Positions 58,403 through 64,000 of a DNA stretch of 64,000 bases are shown here, one piece after another (position 1 is the stretch's first letter; each line of letters begins with the position of its first letter). The notes beneath the pieces are model-generated. The model was not told the origin of the DNA. It saw nothing but the letters and a program-made list of their open reading frames with translations, and did no database searches. Position numbers and translations under genes: made by a program. This DNA is from Luteitalea pratensis (GTDB taxonomy: Bacteria; Acidobacteriota; Vicinamibacteria; Vicinamibacterales; Vicinamibacteraceae): NCBI RefSeq assembly GCF_001618865.1, contig NZ_CP015136.1, forward strand, positions 6,421,001 through 6,485,000, written 5' to 3'.

Positions 58403-59671
58403 ATGTTCGTTGACGAAGTCGACATCAACGTCAGCGCCGGTCACGGCGGACGGGGCGCCATCAGTTTCCGCCGCGAGAAGTTCATTCCGCGTGGCGGCCC
58501 CGATGGCGGCGATGGCGGTCACGGCGGGTCGGTCTACCTGCTCTCCAGCCCGCACCACAACACCCTCGTCAGCTACCGGTTCCATCCCGATTTCGATGCC
58601 CCGCGCGGCGCGAACGGCGAAGGTTCGCTGCGCACCGGCAAGTCCGGCAAGGACATCGAACTGCCCGTGCCTCCCGGTACGGTCGCCTACCGCATCGACG
58701 AGTTCGGCCACGCGCACCAGTTCGCGGACCTGATCGGTATCGGCGACCGGGTGCTGGCCGCCAAGGGCGGCATCGGTGGCCGTGGCAATGCCCGCTTCAC
58801 GTCGTCCACCAATCGCACCCCGCGGCGTGCCGACACCGGCATGCCCGGCGAGGTGTTCAAGCTCCGCCTGCGAATGAAACTGCTCGCGGACGTGGGCATC
58901 ATCGGCTACCCGAACGTGGGCAAGTCGACGCTGATCGCCCGTGTCTCGGCGGCCAAGCCGAAGATCGCCGATTACCCCTTCACCACGCTCGTGCCCAACC
59001 TGGGCGTGGTCGCACTCAGCGACGACCGCAGCTTCGTGATGGCCGACGTCCCTGGCCTGATCGAGGGCGCGCACGAAGGCAAGGGCCTCGGCCATCGCTT
59101 CCTGGGCCACGTCGAGCGCACCAAGGTGCTGCTCCACATCGTCGACGTGAGCGAGGCCTCCGGCCGGGACCCGGTGGAGGAACTCGAGGTCATCCGCCGC
59201 GAGCTCGAGCAGTACGTGCCCAACGCGGATACGCTCGACCCGGATGCGCTTCCGCTCGCCGCGCGACCGCAGGTGGTGGCGGCCAACCGCATCGACATCC
59301 TTGGTGATCCGTTGCGGCTCGAGGCCTTGCGCGAGCACGCAGCCGCTCTGGGCCTGACCTTCCATGCGATCTCGGCGGTCACCGGCGAGGGGGTGCCCGC
59401 CCTGCTCGAGACGCTGTGGCCGTACGTGCAGCACGTCAGTGCCGAGCGGGCCTTGCAGCGTAGCCGGCAAGCCGCTGACGCTGGTCAAGCCGACGGCAGC
59501 GATGACGCTCCGAGCCCGCATGGTGGGGCCGGCTATCCCTCGGCGGCCGAAGCCCTGGCGAAGACGACGCGCCCGGCCGCGGAGCTTGCACACTCGACCA
59601 ACGCGGGCGGCCCTGAGAGGGACGAGCCGGGCCTGAACGTCCCAGCCGAGCCTGTTGATCCCGACGCATGA
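58403..59671 (+). CDS. obgE: Obg family GTPase
   Basis: 422 residues. It is a GTPase for 50S ribosome maturation and the stringent response. The Gly-rich Obg fold (residues 1-158, FVDEVDINVSAGHGGRG) is followed by the G domain: G1 GYPNVGKST (168-176), G2 in YPFTT, G3 DVPG (215-218), G4 NRID (295-298, where NKxD is usual) and G5 ISAVTGEG. The roughly 75 C-terminal residues are a Ser/Ala/Pro-rich tail instead of an OCT domain. The stop overlaps the nadD start (ATGA). Confidence 0.96.
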   Translation: MFVDEVDINVSAGHGGRGAISFRREKFIPRGGPDGGDGGHGGSVYLLSSPHHNTLVSYRFHPDFDAPRGANGEGSLRTGKSGKDIELPVPPGTVAYRIDEFGHAHQFADLIGIGDRVLAAKGGIGGRGNARFTSSTNRTPRRADTGMPGEVFKLRLRMKLLADVGIIGYPNVGKSTLIARVSAAKPKIADYPFTTLVPNLGVVALSDDRSFVMADVPGLIEGAHEGKGLGHRFLGHVERTKVLLHIVDVSEASGRDPVEELEVIRRELEQYVPNADTLDPDALPLAARPQVVAANRIDILGDPLRLEALREHAAALGLTFHAISAVTGEGVPALLETLWPYVQHVSAERALQRSRQAADAGQADGSDDAPSPHGGAGYPSAAEALAKTTRPAAELAHSTNAGGPERDEPGLNVPAEPVDPDA

Positions 59672-60366
59672 GGCGGTCCCCCTTGCGCCTCGGGGTGCTC
59701 GGTGGCACCCTCGACCCAGTGCATGCTGGTCATGTGGCCGCCGCCCACGCCGCGGCCCGGGCTCTCTCGCTGGACGCCGTATGGCTGATGCCCTCGCACG
59801 TTCCGGCCCACAAGGGGTCGCCTCACGCCTCCCCGTGGCACCGGTTCGCCATGACGGCGCTCGCCGCGTCCGAGGACGCGCTGCTCGTGGCCAGTGACCT
59901 CGAACTGGCACGGCCAGGCCCCACCTACACGTGGGACACGCTGCAGGCGCTCGCCGCCGAGGGCTTCGCGGCATCGCAGATTTTCTTCATCACCGGGGCC
60001 GACGCGTTTGCAGGAATCGACACGTGGCACCGCTTCCCGGACGTGCTCGACGCCGGTCACTTCGTCGTGGTGACGCGACCCGGTCATGCACTTCCGCCAG
60101 ACGTCCTCGCGCAACCCGACGTGGCGCAACGACTGAGGATCGCCGGAGACACGGCAACCGACAGCAGCCCCGCGTCCACCGATTCACGGGCGATCTGGCT
60201 GGTCGAAGCCGACACGCCGGACGTGTCCTCCACGGACATCCGACAACGCATCCTTGCTGGAAAGGAGGCGGGCACCGACGTGCCGGCCTCGGTGGCCGCG
60301 CATATCCGCCGACACGGCCTGTACACCCATCAACCGGCGGCGAGACGCTTGCATGGCGAAGACTGA
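59668..60366 (+). CDS. nadD: Nicotinate-nucleotide adenylyltransferase
   Basis: 232 residues. It converts nicotinate mononucleotide and ATP to deamido-NAD in NAD synthesis. GVLGGTLDPVHAGH (9-22) has the HxGH nucleotidyltransferase motif (most homologues have GGTFDPVH). VPAHKG is the phosphate-binding loop, TYTWDTL and ITGADAFAGIDTW are conserved, and VSSTDIRQR is the ISSTxIR-type motif. It lies between obgE and rsfS, overlapping both, an arrangement common in bacteria. Confidence 0.95.
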   Translation: MRRSPLRLGVLGGTLDPVHAGHVAAAHAAARALSLDAVWLMPSHVPAHKGSPHASPWHRFAMTALAASEDALLVASDLELARPGPTYTWDTLQALAAEGFAASQIFFITGADAFAGIDTWHRFPDVLDAGHFVVVTRPGHALPPDVLAQPDVAQRLRIAGDTATDSSPASTDSRAIWLVEADTPDVSSTDIRQRILAGKEAGTDVPASVAAHIRRHGLYTHQPAARRLHGED

Positions 60367-60745
60367 CGCGCAGCGGGCCGAACACGAGCCTGCCCCGATT
60401 CCCGACGACGTCCGAGGCGTGATCGATGCGGCCCTGGACAGGAAAGCCACCCGGGTCACGCTGATGGACCTGCGAGGCGCCGGGGCCTTCACGGATTTCT
60501 TCGTGATCTGCACCGGCACGAACATCCGCCAGGTGCAGGCCATCGCGGATGCCGTCGAAGAGAAACTCAAGGCACAGGGCCTCCGCCCCGCGCACGTCGA
60601 GGGCTACGACCGTGCCGAGTGGATCCTCCTCGACTACTTCGACTTCATCGTCCACGTCTTCATGCCGGACACGCGCGAGTTCTACTCCCTCGACCGGCTC
60701 TGGGGTACCGCCGCCCGCACCGAGATGGCAGCCGAGGTTCGCTGA
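60353..60745 (+). CDS. rsfS: Ribosomal silencing factor RsfS
   Basis: 130 residues, Iojap/RsfS family. It binds uL14 on the 50S subunit and blocks subunit joining under starvation. The core is VTLMDLRGAGAFTDFFVICTG-like (partly quoted), then IADAVEEKLKAQGLRPAHVEGYDRAEW, ILLDYFDFIVHVF and REFYSLDRLWG, all typical. The ATG at 60353 overlaps the nadD end by 14 bases. Confidence 0.96.
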   Translation: MAKTDAQRAEHEPAPIPDDVRGVIDAALDRKATRVTLMDLRGAGAFTDFFVICTGTNIRQVQAIADAVEEKLKAQGLRPAHVEGYDRAEWILLDYFDFIVHVFMPDTREFYSLDRLWGTAARTEMAAEVR

Positions 60746-60761
60746 GCCGCCGGGCGCTTCC

Positions 60762-61475
60762 CTGCTCGACACAGCCGTCGCGTTCCTGATCGCGGCGCGC
60801 TGCGTAGCCTGCCATGAGGTCCTCGCGTGCCCGACGCAGGGGCCCGTCTGCCGAGCGTGCTGGGACGCCGTGCCGTGGTATGCCGGGCCCCTCTGCCAGA
60901 CGTGCGGCGCTGCATGCCTGCTCGGACTCGCCTGCCGTTGCGACGACCGGCCACCCCACCTTGCCGCCATGGCCTGTGCCGCCCGCTTCGACGGGCCGAT
61001 GCGCGCCATCGTCCACGCCTTCAAGTACGCCGGCCATCAGACGCTCGCGGTACCGCTCGCCGCACGCCTGGCCGATCACCCGCACGTGCGCCTCGAGGAA
61101 ATCGATCTTGTGGTCCCGGTGCCGCTGCATCCGTGGCGAAGCTTCGTGCGGGGATTCAACCAGGCCGAGCGGATCGCGCAACACCTCGGACTGCCCGTCG
61201 GCCACGCCCTCGCGCGTCGGCGCTGGACGACGTCGCAGGCCGGACTGCACGCCGACACCCGCGGCCGCAACGTCCGCGACGCCTTCACGATCGCTCCACG
61301 TCTCACGGCACGCAGTCGACGGTCCCTGCGAGGTGAACTCTCGAAAGCGCGCGTGCTGCTCGTGGACGACGTGGTGACGACGGGTGCCACGTTGTCTTCG
61401 TGCGCGCGGGTCTTGCGTGAGGCAGGAGTACGCGAGGTGCGCGCGGCGACCGTCGCGCGGACGGAATCAAGGTAG
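60762..61475 (+). CDS. comF: ComF-family phosphoribosyltransferase-like protein
   Basis: About 237 residues. ComF proteins are needed for DNA uptake in natural transformation. The N-terminal zinc-finger region has CVACHEVLAC, VCRACW, CQTCGAAC and CRC. A PRTase domain follows, with FKYAGHQTLAVPLAARL, VPVPLHPWRSFVRGFNQAE, then TTSQAGLHADTRGRNVRDAF and the PRPP-binding loop VLLVDDVVTTGATL. The start is unclear: no ATG or GTG lies between the rsfS stop and the zinc finger. A CTG at 60762 is the most natural site. Upstream starts lie inside rsfS. The stop TAG is part of a GTAG palindrome. Confidence 0.88.
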   Translation: MLDTAVAFLIAARCVACHEVLACPTQGPVCRACWDAVPWYAGPLCQTCGAACLLGLACRCDDRPPHLAAMACAARFDGPMRAIVHAFKYAGHQTLAVPLAARLADHPHVRLEEIDLVVPVPLHPWRSFVRGFNQAERIAQHLGLPVGHALARRRWTTSQAGLHADTRGRNVRDAFTIAPRLTARSRRSLRGELSKARVLLVDDVVTTGATLSSCARVLREAGVREVRAATVARTESR

Positions 61476-61578
61476 GGACGCCTCTCTGAGGCGTCCATGT
61501 CCGTCCCCATGCATGCAGAGCGGTCTGTCGCAGTGAGTCGATCGTGCGGAGGTGGACCGCTCGGAGAGCGGTCCCTAC
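61472..61578. repeat. Pair of GTAG palindromes facing each other
   Basis: GTAG (61472-61475) starts the stem GGACGCCTC/GAGGCGTCC (476-484 / 488-496). The second stem GGACCGCTC/GAGCGGTCC (554-562 / 566-574) is followed by CTAC (575-578). So two palindromes face each other, 57 bases apart. The stop codon of comF (61473-61475) lies in the first GTAG. Confidence 0.8.
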
Positions 61579-61612
61579 CCAACGGGTACACGTGGCCATG
61601 CGTAGACCTTCC

Positions 61613-61645
61613 ACCTTCGCCAAGGCTACGGCGGACAAGTCAGGT
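61613..61645. repeat. TTCGCCAAGGCTACGGCG-type repeat
   Basis: The segment CCTTCGCCAAGGCTACGGCG, followed by GACAAGTC, has ends that pair (CGCC/GGCG) and contains CTAC. Read in one frame it encodes FAKATADKS. I remember this peptide as recurring in predicted proteins of many environmental genomes, which suggests a widespread repeat; that memory should be checked. Confidence 0.4.
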
Positions 61646-61687
61646 CGACGGGCACGGCGGCTACACTCTCGGACAGGAGACCCACCG

Positions 61688-62149
61688 ATGCATTCAATCC
61701 GCCCCTTCGCATTCACCCTGTTGCTGCTCGCCGGCATCGCGCCGCTCGCGCACGCGCAGGCACCCGCCGCTGCGACGTCGTCTGCGCAGCCTTTCGTCGT
61801 CGAGTACTACTACAAGACGAAGTGGGGCACGTTCGACGAGTTCAAGGCGTTGTTCAGGAAGAACCACTACCCCGTGTTGATGAAGGAGCAGGGACTCGGG
61901 CGCATCGTACGCGTCACCATCGACTACCCGGTCTATCACGGCACCGAGGACGGGCGGTGGGACATGCGGGTAACGATCTCCTTCAAGGACGCCGCCACGG
62001 CGTTGGCACCCTTCGACAACAGCGCCATCCTCAAGGAACTGTTTCCGGACAAGGAAAAGTTCGAATCGGAAGAACGGCGACGGTTCGAGGTGCTCGAGGC
62101 GCACTGGGATCTCCCGGTGAAGCCCGAGAACCTGTCCGGCTGGAAGTAA
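61688..62149 (+). CDS. Small exported protein, unknown
   Basis: 153 residues. The signal peptide (FAFTLLLLAGIAPLAHAQ) is followed by a single domain: FVVEYYYKTKWGTFDEFKALF, KNHYPVLMKEQGLGRIVRV, DGRWDMRVTISFKDAATAL and RRRFEVLEAHWDLPV. The strand-helix-strand pattern with WGTFDEFKALF resembles dimeric alpha/beta barrel (NIPSNAP- or EthD-like) proteins, but I cannot name the family. The ATG at 61688 has GGAG nine bases upstream. It converges with tmk; the 14-base gap has no room for separate terminators. Confidence 0.7.
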   Translation: MHSIRPFAFTLLLLAGIAPLAHAQAPAAATSSAQPFVVEYYYKTKWGTFDEFKALFRKNHYPVLMKEQGLGRIVRVTIDYPVYHGTEDGRWDMRVTISFKDAATALAPFDNSAILKELFPDKEKFESEERRRFEVLEAHWDLPVKPENLSGWK

Positions 62150-62163
62150 CGGCTCCGCGCGCC

Positions 62164-62751
62164 CTACAGGCCGCCGACGAGATCGATGACGTCGCGCGTG
62201 ACATCGTCGCGGTCGCGTGCGGCGTCGACGACGTACCATCCCGGCGCCGCCGACGCCTGGCGAATGTAGCTGGCGCGCACCCGGCCGAGCAGGGCGAGGT
62301 CCTGCTCGAACGCGTCGCGCTGCTGCTGCTTGCGAGCGGCGGCGACCTCAGGCGCGATGTCGAGCAGCACCGTCAGGTCCGCGGGCGGGAGCACGCGTTG
62401 GATCAATCCGAGCCATTCCGGATCGAGTCCTTGCGCCTCGCCGTAGGCGATGGACGAGGCGAGATAGCGATCGCACACCACCCACTGCCCGGCCGCGAGC
62501 GCAGTCTCGATTGCGGGCCGATGCTCGCACCTGTTCGCCACGAAGAGGAGTTGCAGGCAGTCGGGCGAGAACGCGCGCTGCCCGCTGAGGGCCGCGCCGA
62601 TCTCGCGACCAATCGGCGTCCCGTAATCGGGAAAGTCGAAGCTGACAGCGCCGAGGCCGTTCGCGTTCAGCGCCTGCCGCAGGCGGAGGGCCTGCGTCTG
62701 CTTGCCACTCTGGTCGAGCCCCTCGAAGGCGATGAGGCGGCCGCGTGTCAT
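62164..62751 (-). CDS. tmk: Thymidylate kinase
   Basis: 195 residues. It phosphorylates dTMP to dTDP. LIAFEGLDQSGKQTQ holds the P-loop (11-20; most bacterial enzymes have GxDGxGK). FPDYGTPIGREI and the DR(Y/H) motif CDRYLASSIAYGEAQGL (93-109) are conserved, with LTVLLDIAPEVA after it. The ATG at 62749-62751 overlaps the lysA stop by three bases, so the two genes are coupled. Other P-loop NMP kinases are excluded by DRY and the lid sequence. Confidence 0.93.
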   Translation of the reverse strand: MTRGRLIAFEGLDQSGKQTQALRLRQALNANGLGAVSFDFPDYGTPIGREIGAALSGQRAFSPDCLQLLFVANRCEHRPAIETALAAGQWVVCDRYLASSIAYGEAQGLDPEWLGLIQRVLPPADLTVLLDIAPEVAAARKQQQRDAFEQDLALLGRVRASYIRQASAAPGWYVVDAARDRDDVTRDVIDLVGGL

Positions 62752-64000
62752 GCCTGTTCGAGCGCGAACATGTCGTCGAGCGTCGGACGGCGACGAATCA
62801 CCCGCCAGCTGCCGTCGGCTTCGACGAGCACTTCGGGAGGCAGCGGCCGGCGATTGTACGTGTTGGACATCACCGCGCCGTAGGCGCCGGCATCCATGAT
62901 CGCCATCAGGTCGCCCACGTGTGGCTCCGGCAGTTCGCGGACACGGCCAAAGGTGTCGCTGCTCTCGCAGACCGGTCCGACGACGTCGCAGGGAACGAGC
63001 GGGCGGTCGGCGGCATGCACCGGCACGATGCGATGGAACGCGCCGTAGAGCGCAGGCCGCATCAATTCGGTCATGCCCGCGTCGAGGACGACGAAGCGTC
63101 CGCCGCCGGCGTGCGGTTTGACGTCGATGACGCGTGCGAGCAGCACGCCTGCCGGGCCAACCAGCGTGCGACCCGGTTCGACGATGAGCGTGAGGCCGGT
63201 GGGGCGGGCGACGTCGACGAGCGCCCGTGCGAAGGCCTCGTAGGTGGGCACGTCGCCGCCCTGCTCGTAGACGATGCCGAGGCCGCCGCCGAGGTCGAGA
63301 TGGGATAGCGGGAAGCCCTCCGCCCGCAGCGCCACGGCCAGGTCGGCGACCTTCCTGGCGGCGGCGCACAGCGGCCCGAGCGATGTGATTTGCGAGCCGA
63401 CGTGCACGTGCACGCCGATGATCTCGAGACCGGCCGCGTCGCGGCGGGCCCGCAACACCTCCGCGGCATCGTCGAGGGGGACGCCGAACTTGCTGGTCTT
63501 CAGGCCGGTGCTGATGTGCGGATGGCTTTGTGCGTCGACATCCGGGTTGACGCGAAGCGCCACCCGGACGCGGCGTCCCTGCGATCGGGCCAGCGCATCG
63601 ATCCGGTCGAGTTCGCCAGGGGATTCGGCGTTGATCGCTTTCAGGTCGAGCGAGACCGCCCGTTCCAGTTCCTGCGGCGACTTGCCGACGCCCGTGAAGA
63701 CGATCTGGTCGGGCCGGAACCCGGCGCGGGTTGCGAGCGCGATCTCACCGATGGAATTGGCGTCGGCATGTGCGCCCCCGTCGCGAATCAGGCGTGCGAT
63801 GGCGAGCGACGAATTCGCCTTCAGCGCGTAGTGAACTGCGTGAGGCCACGCACAGTCGGCCAGGGCCTGCTGCAATGCGGCGAGGCGCCGCGACACGACG
63901 GGCGCGCTGTACACGTAACAGGGGGTGCCCTCGGCGGCCGCGATGGGCTCGAGGGGGACCTGGTCGAGGGCGAAGACGGGAGCCTGCGTGGTGTCGAGTG
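62748..64000 (-). CDS. lysA: Diaminopimelate decarboxylase (5' end outside window)
   Basis: The frame stays open to the window edge, and the upstream part continues the family pattern (GTPCYVYSAP, as in GTPLYVYS of LysA), so the true start lies beyond 64000. It makes L-lysine from meso-diaminopimelate with PLP. The PLP-binding Lys is in HYALKANSS; HADANSIGEI, HVHVGSQIT, DLGGGLGI and EPGRTLVG form the alanine-racemase-like barrel and PLP phosphate site. DVVGPVCESSDTFGR in the C-domain is the substrate-binding Cys-Glu-Ser motif. At least 417 codons are present. tmk follows, coupled by overlap. Confidence 0.96.
   Translation of the reverse strand, partial: LDTTQAPVFALDQVPLEPIAAAEGTPCYVYSAPVVSRRLAALQQALADCAWPHAVHYALKANSSLAIARLIRDGGAHADANSIGEIALATRAGFRPDQIVFTGVGKSPQELERAVSLDLKAINAESPGELDRIDALARSQGRRVRVALRVNPDVDAQSHPHISTGLKTSKFGVPLDDAAEVLRARRDAAGLEIIGVHVHVGSQITSLGPLCAAARKVADLAVALRAEGFPLSHLDLGGGLGIVYEQGGDVPTYEAFARALVDVARPTGLTLIVEPGRTLVGPAGVLLARVIDVKPHAGGGRFVVLDAGMTELMRPALYGAFHRIVPVHAADRPLVPCDVVGPVCESSDTFGRVRELPEPHVGDLMAIMDAGAYGAVMSNTYNRRPLPPEVLVEADGSWRVIRRRPTLDDMFALEQA

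Noticed and set aside
63901-63914. lysA start at the GTG near 63914
   Set aside because: The frame continues upstream with conserved family sequence (GTPCYV), so the real start is outside the window.

Overview
The window is high-GC bacterial chromosome, densely coded. It has no rRNA, tRNA, CRISPR array or recognisable transposase. The best guess for the host is an acidobacterium of the Vicinamibacteria (Luteitalea-like). The reasons are a roughly 1,060-residue TonB-dependent receptor with a carboxypeptidase-type N-terminal domain, Tat-exported TIM-barrel and NIPSNAP-type secreted proteins, two NtrB/NtrC pairs, a B12-dependent ribonucleotide reductase, and many short repeats between genes. This placement is an inference from gene content.

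Layout. 1-4.3 kb: start of an exported protein, a cold-shock protein, a CoA-binding protein, a Tat-exported sugar-isomerase-like protein, fumC and a DUF3052-like protein, all on the minus strand. 4.3-11.4 kb: a multi-pass membrane protein, a NIPSNAP protein, a TonB receptor, a truncated heme-binding-domain gene and an exported beta-barrel-like protein. 11.5-19 kb: nrdJ with a long structured leader, then a sigma-54 response regulator, its histidine kinase and an overlapping lipoprotein. 19-23.3 kb: a CPBP protease, an O-antigen-ligase-like protein, a SurA-N-like protein and a family-2 glycosyltransferase.

23.4-35.6 kb is a long minus-strand run: FAH-family hydrolase, transaldolase-like aldolase, carboxyltransferase, biotin carboxylase, biotinyl-domain protein, TamB and an Omp85 (TamA/BamA-type) protein. 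The last three genes overlap at start and stop codons, tying acyl-CoA carboxylation to outer-membrane biogenesis genes. 35.7-43.3 kb: a fibronectin-type lipoprotein, a Gly-rich PEGA protein, a permease, and an ECF sigma/anti-sigma operon with exported proteins. 43.6-48.6 kb: an ABC-F ATPase and a second NtrB/NtrC pair. 48.7-56.2 kb: an ARPP-1-type protein, then the conserved dprA-topA-trmFO-xerC cluster. 56.3-61.5 kb: a TPR protein, a lipoprotein, then rplU-rpmA-obgE-nadD-rsfS-comF. 61.7-64 kb: a secreted protein, tmk and 5'-incomplete lysA.

Three things stand out beyond the genes. (1) Many junctions carry tandem arrays with a 7-bp (sometimes 8-bp) period whose unit sequence differs from place to place. 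They are mixed with palindromes headed by GTAG (REP-like), and several of these repeats contain the stop codon of the neighbouring gene. (2) trmFO carries about 69 extra in-frame codons made of exactly these repeats. (3) Three near-perfect sigma-54 promoters (TGGC-N7-TTGCA) lie at the right distance before the PEGA gene, the ECF sigma gene and dprA, while the window encodes two GAFTGA-type sigma-54 activators.
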